Assembly (NCBI GenBank): GCA_031771865.1
Contig: JASISA010000022.1
Span: forward strand, 2,356,001 to 2,420,000
DNA from: Nothophaeocryptopus gaeumannii
Taxonomy: Eukaryota; Ascomycota; Dothideomycetes; Mycosphaerellales; Mycosphaerellaceae
DNA: 64,000 nucleotides
Direction of reading: 5' to 3'
Positions 40,557 through 50,896 of this stretch are shown piece after piece (within the stretch, counting starts at the first letter, position 1; each line of letters starts with the position of its first letter). The notes beneath the pieces were generated by a model. It saw only the letters and a program-made list of their open reading frames with translations. It did no database searches and was not told where the DNA came from. The position numbers and the translations under genes are program-made.

Positions 40557-43451
40557 TCAAACAACAGTCTCCCTCTCCTCATCCCCACTAGTCTCACTAA
40601 ACCCCTCAAAAGCCAACTCACTCTCATCACTCATATCGTCAAATCCGTTCAACCCCTTGGGCGGAGGCGCCTGTCTTCCAACACGTCCCGACAACTCAAC
40701 AGGATCAACCTCCACGCTCTGAAGAGTCTCATCAATCTCACCCTCTCCCGCCTTCACCTCGGCACCATTGTGCGAGGCTTCCTTCTGCCCCTCAAGCACA
40801 TCATACAACGCATACACCTGATCACTCCTCTTCTCAATCTCATCTGTAAGTGTATCGATTCGAGCCCTGACCTCCTGCCTTCTACGCTTGGAGAGTGCTG
40901 GATCGTGTTGATTGTACAGACGGTTCTGAGCGTCACGCTGGATCTTGAGATGTTTGATCTCATCCTCCAAATGCTTGATCACAGTCGCCAAAGCTTCGGC
41001 TGGGGCTTGCGAGGGACGGACAGTGGCGTTAGTCAAGTCGGCATACTCATCTCGTTCAGTGACAGGAACTGGTGCCGGGATGCTGATTTCCGTGGTGTCG
41101 TGGGAACAGGCAGTACATTTTGCAGAGTTGTGTTGCACACAGGTCTTGTTTATGTTTAGAGAACGGGTGCTTTGGATCGTGATATCGGGGATGATGAAGG
41201 CGGATGTCATGCCGTCCGTGCTGCCAGTTCGGCGTCGTCGACGACTGATGTTACTGAAGACTGAAGTTCCGCCGACTTCAGTGTCCTGATGTCCGGAATT
41301 CGAGATCTCGTCGGCGGTGTGAGGTGACTGGACTCGGACAGTCTTGGTTGCTTGAACCAGCTCATCGAGTGTCCCGTTGCCAAGGCTAAATCGATCAGTG
41401 CCATCTCCGCTGCGAGTCGTGACATCCTTCAGAGATGACTTGCGGCTCAAGGAATGCCGACTGGCGCTACGCTCTCTGAGTTCCGACTTTGTCTGCGTGG
41501 TATCTCTCGCCCGGTGTTTGGCCTGGAGCTCAGCCTCAAGCTTCCTGCGCAGGTCTGCAACATCAATGGGATCAAGGTCGCTGAGCTGTGTAAGGTCATC
41601 GTCGAACTGCTGGACACGTCGGGATGACACTCTCGACTTGTGCGTATGGTCCTCCAACTTGATGGTCTCGATATCGTGGACACCGACGTCTGCAGGAGCA
41701 GTGCGAGGACGTGGCAACTCAGAGGTAAGCTGCTCATTCTTGCTCAGGGTCACATCTCTACCAGCCCTCGACCGTGATCGAGAGCTAGACAGGCGATTAA
41801 TTTGCCGAGAAGCTGTGACCTTGGCTATGGCCGCGTCTCTTTGCTTTTGTACTTCGCTCTCAATGCGAGAAGCAAGGTCTTGACCAGAGCCTGGATCCAG
41901 CTGGTCGCTTCTTCGACGTGATCTGCTTCGGCCGATCCGTGCTGCGGGTGGCGCCCCGGTGACGGTTGAGTTCCTAACAGCATCACTCTTCTCATGGCGA
42001 ACATGAGAAGCATGTGAGCTTGTAGGTCTTGTTGAAGGCGCTGTCCAGCGTGCGCCTCCTTGCAAGTCCCTCCGATTGCTCAGTTCCTCCAATTCGTTGT
42101 TGCGTGACCGAAGCCGGTCCAGCGTCTCCTTTAGATCGACGTTCTCGGCTTGGAGACTCCCAATGCTGTTCCGGAACGCCTCATTCTCGCTCTCGAGCTC
42201 CTCGTTGTTAAAGTAGGCAGTTGCGAGTTGCGTGATGAGATGATCGCGCTCTTTGCTCACACGCGTAACAGTAATCTCCGTCACGCTGGCTTTGCGTTCA
42301 GACTTCTCTAGGCGCTGTTCTGCTGCTTTGACCTTGGCCTGTAGGCGTGCCTTCTCGCTTCGTGGGAAAGCTGCATCCATACTATCCTCTTCCGACCCAA
42401 GTCCACTATCTGGACGGCTAGTAGCCGCATCGAGTCGACTGCGAAGCTCAATGACTTCTCCCTCGTACTCTTCAAAACGCTTTTGGAACTCGCTGTTTTC
42501 CCTTTCGAGCTGGTGGATCCTATCCTTTGCCATCTGAAGGGATGCGAAGATTGCTTTCTCGTCTTCCGGAACTCCCAGCGCTGTCACTGGCATGTGTGTT
42601 TGTGTCTCAGGTCCGTAGGACGCAGACACAAATCGGGTGCGAGAAGCGGTTGCGCGCTTGAAGATTGGCGTGCCATCATTGCGTACGCCTGAGACGAGTT
42701 CGGTGATGTTGGGTATATCCGGCAGCAGGAAAGATTGGTTTGCGGTGTAGGTCGCAGACTGCACGGTGGCATTACCATAGACGGCTCGCTGGGGTGTCTC
42801 TCTGGCAGCACCGAGGCCGCCATTGGCAACGAAGCGCTTTGGCACGTTGTAGGATGAAGACACATGCCGCGCGCCGCCGAATCGCGAGCCTCGAGCTGTG
42901 AAATTTGCCGTATTCTGAGCCTCCTCTTGCTCCTGCTCGGCTTGAGACTTGGGGAAAGTATCGGATACCGCGCGTTTTGATCCGCTGGCGCTTCTTCTCA
43001 CGCCCTGCATGGGTCTCGCGGCCTCCGTCGCGCGTCGAACAGATGCTTCCTTCCTGAGCGCGCCATCCGACTTGCGCTGGTTGTTACGTGGTCTCATTGG
43101 AGGTGTGCCGGTGATCTCGTACTGGCTGTGGTCATTGCCAAAGCTGAATACGGCATTAGATGACATGTCCTCGTTCTCCTGGCGGGCGCCGCGCTTGACT
43201 CCCCTTCCAATCTCGATAGACATGTCTGTGCTGCCCTGAGTGGACTGATCGTAAGTGTTCGGGTGTTGCTCGTAGTTGAGCGGGAATGCGTGGTCGGAGA
43301 CTGTCCGCTGCTGTTGCGGTGTCGAATGTAAGATGTCCTTGAAGCTCGTATTCGATGCCGCCGTCTCAAACAGGTTGTCGTCGTACGGTGAGCTCGCTCT
43401 GCTCCTTGACAATTCGCTGGCGAGTCGCGCTCTCCCGGCCGCGCTGGACAT
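40557..43451 (-). CDS. Ppc89/Cep57-like spindle pole body protein
   Basis: 964 residues, single exon. The first 300 residues are disordered and Ser/Arg-rich with several S/T-P sites (HSTPQQQ, GTPPMRP). Coiled coil covers ~310-490 (LQMAKDRIHQLERENSEFQKRFEEYEGEVIELRSRL, LQAENVDLKETLDRLRSRNNEL). The C-terminal part contains a Cys/His cluster HNSAKCTACSH and then a second helix set, LATVIKHLEDEIKHLKIQRD and RRRQEVRARIDTLTDEIEKRSDQVYALYDVLEGQKE, which is the Cep57/Ppc89-type microtubule-binding region. Fission-yeast Ppc89 scaffolds the spindle pole body. The very acidic C-terminal 60 residues end ETSGDEERETVV. Family call is by pattern. Confidence 0.8.
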   Translation of the reverse strand: MSSAAGRARLASELSRSRASSPYDDNLFETAASNTSFKDILHSTPQQQRTVSDHAFPLNYEQHPNTYDQSTQGSTDMSIEIGRGVKRGARQENEDMSSNAVFSFGNDHSQYEITGTPPMRPRNNQRKSDGALRKEASVRRATEAARPMQGVRRSASGSKRAVSDTFPKSQAEQEQEEAQNTANFTARGSRFGGARHVSSSYNVPKRFVANGGLGAARETPQRAVYGNATVQSATYTANQSFLLPDIPNITELVSGVRNDGTPIFKRATASRTRFVSASYGPETQTHMPVTALGVPEDEKAIFASLQMAKDRIHQLERENSEFQKRFEEYEGEVIELRSRLDAATSRPDSGLGSEEDSMDAAFPRSEKARLQAKVKAAEQRLEKSERKASVTEITVTRVSKERDHLITQLATAYFNNEELESENEAFRNSIGSLQAENVDLKETLDRLRSRNNELEELSNRRDLQGGARWTAPSTRPTSSHASHVRHEKSDAVRNSTVTGAPPAARIGRSRSRRRSDQLDPGSGQDLASRIESEVQKQRDAAIAKVTASRQINRLSSSRSRSRAGRDVTLSKNEQLTSELPRPRTAPADVGVHDIETIKLEDHTHKSRVSSRRVQQFDDDLTQLSDLDPIDVADLRRKLEAELQAKHRARDTTQTKSELRERSASRHSLSRKSSLKDVTTRSGDGTDRFSLGNGTLDELVQATKTVRVQSPHTADEISNSGHQDTEVGGTSVFSNISRRRRRTGSTDGMTSAFIIPDITIQSTRSLNINKTCVQHNSAKCTACSHDTTEISIPAPVPVTERDEYADLTNATVRPSQAPAEALATVIKHLEDEIKHLKIQRDAQNRLYNQHDPALSKRRRQEVRARIDTLTDEIEKRSDQVYALYDVLEGQKEASHNGAEVKAGEGEIDETLQSVEVDPVELSGRVGRQAPPPKGLNGFDDMSDESELAFEGFSETSGDEERETVV

Positions 43452-43998
43452 GTCTTGTCGCGCACTCGGCGAGGTGTGCTTTATATATGCGTGAAATCTT
43501 CTCCAAGTGGCACTGCCCTGTAGTCAGATGCTACTCGGGATCAATGCGCGCGTAAGTCCAGCAGCGCAATGTGTGGGCAAGGATGGCACTGGCAGTCGCT
43601 GGGCGGATCAATTGCTGGTGTTCACTGTTTTCGCGAATTTGGACTCGTCACTGGTCGCGCTTCCCCAAACAACAAAGTAAACAACGGCAATCGGGGCTTC
43701 TTTTCGCCGACACACAGACTGCCAAGCTTCCACGTTGACATGAGAGCGACCTCCATCGACTCCCTCTCACTCCCTCCCACAATGTCTATCAACTTCGGCT
43801 GTAACCTGCAGTTCACAGCTGATTCGCTTAGTAGCTGAGTTGCTCGATTGGATCGTGAACGTTGGTTAACATTCTTGTGATTTGCTACATAAGCATAATG
43901 CCGGAATTCTTGCGTCTCGAACTGAATAGCATACTCTGGAAAAGACAACGTACTACACCATTCGCTATGCTCAATGACACCAACCCTCACTTGCAATG
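43452..43998. promoter_or_regulatory. Upstream region of spindle pole gene
   Basis: Holds the Ppc89-like promoter and the 3' region of the next minus-strand gene. No gene-like frame longer than chance. Confidence 0.35.
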
Positions 43999-44942
43999 CT
44001 AAACAATGGCACCCTCGACTCCAGCGCGTCTCTGCCTCCTCAACATCCTCTTCGACAATCCCACTGTCAAAACCGTCATCCCCCCGGCCCAAACCCAAGG
44101 CAGAGCCCACCCAAGAGCATACCCGACTTCCTCATTGTCAACACCAAAAACGACTCCCCAAATCACAGCGACCACCGCAAGCCCACTCCCTCCCCACGCC
44201 CAATCCATTCTCCTCAAATGCGCCTTGAGCATGTCGTCCGCCTCATACCTCTTTCCCCAAGCTTTTCTCCAGGTCTGTCCGAGCTTGCCTTCCACGGCGC
44301 AGATGTCCTCCGCAATGACATACGTCGCGGGTCTGAACGCCACTCCCTTGGCGAGACTCGAGATCCGAAACGGCGTCTTCATCCCTGCGCTTATCGCGAT
44401 CTCGACCAGGATCATTTCGAGGCAGACGTAGAGCATGAGGATGCTGGCGGGTAAAGAAACGACTGTGAGGTCGTGTAGAGCGGTTCCGACAGAGATAATA
44501 ACCGTAATCACCAGAAATCCAAACAAAAAGTTCCACGAGAAGAAGTCCAGACCGAGTCTGCTTTTCATACCAAGAGGTCGACATTGGGAATTCTTCTTCG
44601 TAAGCCTCCATAACCGCATGACCAAGCTGAAAAGCGAGGTGACGCCCATGATCGCAAGTGGGATTGTGAGGACGATGTTCAAATCCAGATTTGTGCCATA
44701 ATGAAGCGCGAAATAGAAGATGATGCTGTGCAAGTATTAGCAAGGGCCTGGAGAGCAATCATGATCTTGTCTACTGACGGAAATGCACCGCTCGTGAGAA
44801 CGATCGGGATCCAATTCGCCGCGATTGCGAATTTGCGCTGGCTGAGGTCGAGAGGGAGGGAAGGGAGCATGGAGTGATTTTCTGCCTTGATCTGATCGAT
44901 TGAGTCGGGCGAGGTGTTTCTAGATAAATTGCCGTCGGCCAT
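43999..44942 (-). CDS. Six-helix integral membrane protein, function unknown
   Basis: Exons 44942-44779 and 44725-43999 give 296 residues. The intron donor is GTCAGT and the acceptor GCACAG after TGCTAATAC. Predicted helices: NWIPIVLTSGAFPIIFYFALHY, LNIVLTIPLAIMGVTSLFSLV, FFSWNFLFGFLVITVIISVGTAL, LPASILMLYVCLEMILVEIAI, WGGSGLAVVAVIWGVVFGV, and LGWALPWVWAGGMTVLTVGLS. The N-terminal 50 residues are soluble and acidic/Ser-rich. An amphipathic loop with Lys/Arg follows helix 4. I do not recognise a named family; this type is common in filamentous ascomycetes as an uncharacterised protein. Confidence 0.75.
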
Positions 44943-45590
44943 TGAGAAGTGAAATGCTATAATTTCAGTGAGAACGAATTGCGGATCTGTCAGTGAATCT
45001 GAGAGTGGTAGTAATGCTTGAGTGTTCCGGTCTCCTTCCACCCTTCATCATCTTGAGAGCTCTATAATATATATCATACAATCAATTACTCTCATGCCCA
45101 TACGCACGATGCAAATTCCGCTGCTTTGGTAAGCTTCTTTCTCAGCCGTTGTGCAAGGCAGTGTTGATCCTGTAGCAAGACCCAAAATAACATTATTAAT
45201 GACGAGGCTCTCCGGCCGTATATAAGATCCGCGGGTGTATGTCTCTGTGGTGCATACCACATGCAGTGAACACCTGCTCCCATGCATCATTGGTCAATTT
45301 CCGGCCGTACTTGGGCGCAGGATGCAGATCATTGCTCGATTTGTGTTCCATCGCGGGCTGCTGTTAGGGAAACCGCAATGCTTGGCATCGGAGGATGGAG
45401 GATTGTCCAAGCCAGGCTGAGGGCTAAGCATGAAGATGCCAGTGACCCCACTGACGGACTCTCAATAACGGCCCGACGAGCAACAGGCTGATAGCATGGC
45501 AGAGTACGTGACTGGTTCGTAGAAAGTACGAGCTTCATGGTCCATGGCGGAAGATTGCTGCAGGGCTGGCTGTTTTTGCTTGCTGACTGT
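44943..45590. other. Intergenic, 648 bases
   Basis: Upstream region of the six-helix gene and the downstream region of ABD1 (both minus). TATA-like TATAATATATATC near 45063. Nothing else recognised. Confidence 0.35.
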
Positions 45591-47231
45591 TTATGTCTTG
45601 TAGAAGCAGAAAGCATGATAAAACGCAGCGGCATCCATCTCCTGTGGATTCACAAGGAGCCCGCCGTTGGGCAGACTGCGGTCCCGACTTAGGACATTCA
45701 TCCTCTCCGCCAGTCTACCAAGCTCTGGATCCTCCGACTCGTCTTCAAACACCTCGCGGAAGCCTTTGCGATACATCAATTCGAGACCATAGTCCTCCGC
45801 CAGCGCACGAAAAGCTTCCCACGGAACGACGTATTCTGGCGCGTCAACTGCTTCCTCCAGGTGGTAGTAGTATTTCCATCCAAAGGGAGGTCGGAAGACC
45901 CCGTCGCGTGGCAGTGGTTTCTTCGTCAGTGGTTGCTTTCGCGGGAAGTTGACGGAGTAAATTTCGTTGCCCCACTTCAGAGGTGGCAGTTCCTCGTCCG
46001 GAGGTGACGAGGAGTCGCCATTCGTCTGAGGTTGTTCCTCTGCTTTTGCAGGAGCATCAAGTGTTTGCACGAGCTCGGAGGGCTTCTCTGGGTCCCAATC
46101 ATCATCGTCCTCATCGTTTCCGTTTGTTTGAGGATCGCTCGGCATCTCTGGGTCCCAGTCGTCGTCTGACGCGTCCGCAGGCTTTTCAGGGTCCCAGTCA
46201 TCACCACCGTCCGCGGCTCGGCTGCTACCAGCGCCGTTCGGATTTGCGGGCGTCGACTTGCCGTTCGGAGTCTTACCTGAACTCTCCTTTGAAAGCTGAG
46301 CCTTGACTTGTGCAGTGATGACATCGCTGTTTGGCATGACTCCAATGAATCGCCCGCCCTTTTTGAGAGCACCAGCCACGTTGCGAAGCATGCCTCTGGC
46401 AAGTTCCTCGGTCTCGAAAGAATAGTGCAGAGCAAACATCATGCTCACGACATCAAACCCACCGCTCATCATCCCGCCTTGAATAATACCACCCGGCCCG
46501 ACGTTGGGATTGAATCCTACTGATCGCACGATGGGTATGTCGATGAGGGAGTGTGCGAATGTGTCGTGGACGAGGAACTCGGCTTGCATACGCGGCTTCT
46601 GATAGCGACCACGATTGTTCTGACGAGGGTTATTGAATCGCTCTTGGGCTTGTTGGATCGAGACGTTGGCAATGTCGCAGCCAACGTAGAGGACAGGTAT
46701 TTGTGGCGCCTTCTCCCATTTGCCTAGATCGCCTCCTTTCCCGCACGCCAGATCGATGACTTTCATGTCGTAGACGGGTATTTCTGGTCGAGAAAACTTT
46801 TGGATGAGCGTCGACTTGATCCAGTTGTTGAGACTTCGTAGACCCTTGATCTTGCTCTCTGTATTCCGCCAGTCACGGCCGCGCTCAGGCACTGCGTTGT
46901 AATGGTCTGCTACAAGTTCTGCCGCGTTCACAGAACGGCCTTGCACGGCCCGTCGGGCCTCTTCCTCTCGCTGTCTCCTCTCACGCTCCGCAGCCTCGCG
47001 GTTTGCAGCAGCGATGCGTGAACCACCACCTGGTCGCTTGAGCTTCCGAGGCGGAGATCGGTCGCCATCGTCTTCTTCTGGATCGGTCGGAGGTGGGTTT
47101 GATGCTGGCGGAGGGCTACGTCGCGCGTATGCATTGGGTGTGTTGGTTCTGCTCGACTTTGCTGCTTGCTCTCGCTTTCTCTTTGGAGCTGCTCGCTTGC
47201 GGTTGTCTTCTTGAGGCTCGTCTCCAGCCAT
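45591..47231 (-). CDS. abd1: mRNA cap (guanine-N7) methyltransferase ABD1
   Basis: Methylates the guanine of the mRNA 5' cap with S-adenosylmethionine, in the nucleus. 546 residues from MAGDEPQE; an in-frame ATG lies 15 bases upstream. The basic N-terminus (KRKREQAAKSSR, PPRKLKRPGGG) is nuclear-localisation-like. The catalytic domain shows HYNAVPERGRDWRN, KIKGLRSLNNWIKS, the SAM motif VIDLACGKGGDLGKW, YVGCDIANVSIQQA, DVVSMMFALHYSFE and GRFIGVMPNSDVI. A ~100-residue acidic insert follows, containing three DWDPEKP/DWDPEMP repeats, then the family pattern resumes with WGNEIYSVNFP and FGWKYYYHLEEAVD. The insert falls between two conserved blocks and is unlike the yeast enzyme. Confidence 0.96.
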   Translation of the reverse strand: MAGDEPQEDNRKRAAPKRKREQAAKSSRTNTPNAYARRSPPPASNPPPTDPEEDDGDRSPPRKLKRPGGGSRIAAANREAAERERRQREEEARRAVQGRSVNAAELVADHYNAVPERGRDWRNTESKIKGLRSLNNWIKSTLIQKFSRPEIPVYDMKVIDLACGKGGDLGKWEKAPQIPVLYVGCDIANVSIQQAQERFNNPRQNNRGRYQKPRMQAEFLVHDTFAHSLIDIPIVRSVGFNPNVGPGGIIQGGMMSGGFDVVSMMFALHYSFETEELARGMLRNVAGALKKGGRFIGVMPNSDVITAQVKAQLSKESSGKTPNGKSTPANPNGAGSSRAADGGDDWDPEKPADASDDDWDPEMPSDPQTNGNDEDDDDWDPEKPSELVQTLDAPAKAEEQPQTNGDSSSPPDEELPPLKWGNEIYSVNFPRKQPLTKKPLPRDGVFRPPFGWKYYYHLEEAVDAPEYVVPWEAFRALAEDYGLELMYRKGFREVFEDESEDPELGRLAERMNVLSRDRSLPNGGLLVNPQEMDAAAFYHAFCFYKT

Positions 47232-47608
47232 TTTGGTGGTGATCAAGGTGCAGGTTGGTGGAGAAAATTAGTCCAGAGCGACGGTCGCGAAAAATGATAT
47301 CGAGATTGAATAAGAGCACGCGCTGAGTCTTGTTGTAGTGAGAAGGAAGTGAGCGTGAAGCTGTACCTGGCGTGACGCGCTGCAGGTCGAGTTCCGTAGC
47401 GTCGGAAGCGGCCGTCGGCTTGTGATGCCGCTCTGGAGGCAGATCATGATGGCTTGGAGGAAACGCAGTAACACAACTGCCTGCATCCATCACCAACTCA
47501 CAGATTGAACGACTTGTTGAACACCATTTGATTCAACCGAAACATCGCGACACTCTCAAGCAACATCAGAACGAGAACGGCGGGCACGATCATAAGAAAA
47601 CACCCAAC
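47232..47608. promoter_or_regulatory. Divergent promoter region ABD1 / RPN7
   Basis: The 377 bases between two diverging start codons hold both promoters and leaders. No site assigned. Confidence 0.4.
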
Positions 47609-49209
47609 ATGGGTGAGCCACAGTACCTCGCCTACCCAACGCTGGCGATTGCCCAGCACGTCTTCACCCTCGCATCGCCTTCGACCGAATCGCATGCCAA
47701 GCAGTCATCGTTAAAGGCCTTGCAAGATGGCATCCGCGAAAACAAGATGGCGCCGCTGTACGCCTACCTGGCACACCCCCAGAACGGGAAGCTGAACGCC
47801 GCTGGAGAGGGCAGCGCAGTTTTGTCGCCCACCATCAGTAGAGCCAATACGAACACAAACGCATCATCACCTGGTCCCATGCACATGCTGCGACGAACGA
47901 GCAGCATCAATGCTCCCTCGATAGTTGGTGCTCTGGGCGGAAAGACCGACACAAGCGTAGAGCTGCCGTGGGACGAGCAGCTGTACGAGAGCCTCAAGGC
48001 CGACAACGAGAAAGAGCTAGCCGAGATCCAAAAAGAGGAGGATGATGCTGTGGAGCAGGCAGGCGAGACTGAGATTCAGAATGCGCGCGGCAAGCGGGCT
48101 GAGTTCTACGCGCGCGTTGGTGACAAGGACAAGGCGCTGGAGGAGTTTGAGAAGCTGCTCGAGAAGACCAGCATTTTGGGAACGAAGATCGACATCGTCC
48201 TCTCACTCATCAGAATCGGTCTGTTCTTCGACGACAAATTGCTTGTGAAGAAGAACGTGGACCGAGCACAACAGCTTGTCGAGAGCGGAGGTGACTGGGA
48301 CCGTCGAAATCGTCTCAAGGCATACAACGGTCTGCATCTCCTCACTATCCGAGCACACAACCTCGCCGCTCCTTTGCTCCTCGATTCACTCTCTACCTTC
48401 ACATCTGCCGAGCTTTGCTCCTACAGCTCGCTTGTCGTCTACGCTACCCTTGCGGGGTCCGTCAGCCTTTCTCGTCGAGATTTCAAGTCCAAGGTTGTTG
48501 ATGCACCGGAAGTACGAGCAGTGTTTGGCAGTGAGAATGATGCAGATCGACTATCCGCATTGAGCGGCGCAGCGTCGGCCGGGCCAGCGGCTGGTGACGA
48601 GGAGAATATGGCAGTCGATGGTGCAACTTCTACTCCCAAGCCAACCGCAGTCAACCTCACCACACTGGCTTCAGGATCAGCTTCAGCGGAAGCGCAGGCC
48701 AAGGCGGAGCCTAAGATTGACTTCAAGCCATTGGCCAACATGATCTCGAGCTTGTACGCTGGAAATTATTCTAGCTTCTTCACCAGCTTGGCTACGGTTG
48801 AGCAAAACTTCCTTGGTCAGGATCGCTACCTCTACGAGCACAAGAGCTGGTTCGTGCGCGAGATGAGGTTGCGCGCTTATGCTCAGCTCCTGCAAAGCTA
48901 CAAGGTCGTTGGGCTCGAGTCTATGGCGAACAGCTTTGGTGTCTCCGTTGACTGGCTTGACAAGGACCTCGCGCCATTCATTGCCTCTCAACGCCTGCCA
49001 TGCACGATCGACAGGGTGCGCGGTGTGATCGCCACCCAGCGAGCTGACGATAAGAACAAGCAGTAAGTTGCAAGAAGCAAGACTTTCAAATTACGATGCT
49101 GACTGATTGCCATAGATACAACGACGTCGTTCGACAAGGCGATCAACTCATCACGAAGCTACAAAAGTACGGACAGGTCGTCCGCCTCCGAGGAAGCGAG
49201 CGCAGTTGA
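47609..49209 (+). CDS. rpn7: 26S proteasome lid subunit Rpn7
   Basis: Non-catalytic lid subunit of the 19S regulatory particle. Exons 47609-49062 and 49116-49209 give 515 residues. The start MGEPQYLAYPTLAIAQHVF and DGIRENKMAPLYAYLAHP match fungal Rpn7. A Ser/Asn-rich insert (SRANTNTNASSPGP...) precedes the TPR-like helices (YARVGDKDKALEEFEKLLEKT, IGLFFDDKLLVKKNVDRAQQLVESGGDWDRRNRLKAYNGL). A second low-complexity insert (GAASAGPAAGDEENMAVDGAT) interrupts the region before the PCI domain, which ends VDWLDKDLAPFIASQRLPCTIDRVRGVI. An in-frame ATG 81 bases upstream is less likely because the family starts at MGEPQ. Confidence 0.95.
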
Positions 49210-49363
49210 GAGATGTAGCATACCTTCCTCCTCACCTTCTGCGAGAAACGCATGTCACAATATCGCATTGTATCACAATAGCTCCTTGGCGAGCACTAGA
49301 GGCTTCGCATAGCGCGGCGCAATGGGGCGGGAAAGAAGCACGAAATGAACAGTTGCATGACCA

Positions 49364-49998
49364 TCACATCCTCTCCTGTTCATTTGAATGAGGCAACTCA
49401 TTCCTCCCATCAAATCTATCGTATTCCGCTTTCTCCAAATCAATGTCTTTAAACAGCCTTGCCTGTCACCACGTATCAGCCCAGTAACCGCCACTCACGC
49501 CGAGAACTGGCGAGGACGGATGGCATGGAAAGAAGGAAAGTGCGGGTGGCGTACGCACATTTATCGCGAGGTGAGGTCTCTGTTCTTCCATGGGGGAGTT
49601 TTCAAAATCAATGAGTACGTTTGAACTACATTCCGGACAAAATTTGTGTGGTTTCTCCTTTCGTCCGAAAAAGTAGGATTTTAGCTTCTTCTCACAGTCC
49701 CCGGCGAATTTGACATCGCTGCGGAGGGGGTAGACGAGGAGGTAGCCTGGGGAAGAAGAAGAAGAGTGTTAGCACCACGTGAAGAGGGACGGGAGGGAAA
49801 GAGAAGAGAAGGGGAGGGAGAAAGAAAGGTAAGAAGCATAGTTTTACCGTATTTTGTGCAGATTGAGCAGTTACAATGCCCAATTGTTCCTTTGCCTTGT
49901 GGAGCGAGGGCGTCCGGGAGGGTTACGGTGAAGGAGATGAGATTACAGTGACAGGAGGCGGAGTATGTTGTCGGTGTTTCGGTGGAGGAGGAGGACAT
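49364..49998 (-). CDS. GFA (CENP-V) domain zinc protein
   Basis: A glutathione-dependent formaldehyde-activating-enzyme-fold protein, 145 residues. Exons 49998-49848, 49746-49559 and 49462-49364. Zinc ligands are visible: C16 and C18 (SCHCN), C42/C44/C47 (HCNCSICTKYG), and later CPEC. GYLLVYPLRSDVKFAG and NVLIDFENSPMEEQRPHLAINARLFKDIDLEKAEYD are typical of the fold. The third exon (from ARLFKDID) was found by splicing GTGCGT to GTGACAG; without it the domain is truncated. Substrates of fungal GFA proteins are mostly unknown; formaldehyde chemistry is inferred from the family name only. Converges with RPN7, 154 bases apart. Confidence 0.88.
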
Positions 49999-50896
49999 AT
50001 TGAAAGAAAGGCCGGGGGCGCGTGGTGTTGGTGTTGAGTGTTTTGCTCATCAAGGTGGACGAGCTCGTGTGAGGACAAGGAGGAGGAGGGGAGGGAAGCG
50101 ATGCGCGCAAGGGAAGAACGAAGTCAGGTGCTTTTGCACGATACAGGAAGCGAAAAGGGAAGGTGCGATACGGCTGGCACTGGGGATCCTTCGCTGCGAG
50201 GGTGTGTGCATGCGTGCGTGGCGGTTCTCGCTTTGGAGACCGAGGTACTGTAGACATAGAACGTGAGTCGCTGAGCTCGTCTTGGGTGGTGAGCAGACTC
50301 AAAATATCGCACGCAAAGCAAAGCAAACGACACATACGCTGGCGATATTCCGTATGGAAGGAGATGCAGAACGGAGCGACAAATAGACTATACTTCTCAT
50401 TCAATCATGAAAACTTTCCCCGTCACGCCTCAGGCCAGTAGCACACCTGCGAGCACAACGCAGTGGTTTCAATGTCTCAATTGCGTATGAAGGACATATG
50501 TGTATGTTTTTGGGCAGGAAGCAGACGTCTGACAGCGTTGAAGAGGAGGATTCACAGCGCTCCGCAGCCTTTGGTCCACAACTCACGACATCCCCGTCAC
50601 GACTCGCTCACTCTGACCTCGCCTCATCGACATGATTGTAGCGTGCACTTCGTCCACGTGGTTCCATGGTCCTAGAGAGCCGGCTCATTGTATGAGAGGC
50701 AGCTGAAAGTAGAGAACAGCTCGATCTTTGAAAAATTGAAATCTTGTATGACTACATATCAAGACTGTAATTGGACAGACCATCGTCGTAAACGTCGTCG
50801 TCGTCGAGAGAGGTATCTTCGCAAACGCTTCAAAGGGAACAATTCAAAAGAATGGTATCGAACACCCGTCAGGATAATATTGCAAGTGCTCTTAGC
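49999..50896. promoter_or_regulatory. Upstream region of the GFA gene and 3' region of the TPR gene, 898 bases
   Basis: Low-complexity GGA/GAG-type purine runs around 50050-50100; no gene seen. The lysine/arginine frame near 50688-51146 on the plus strand overlaps the TPR gene and is a shadow. Confidence 0.4.
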
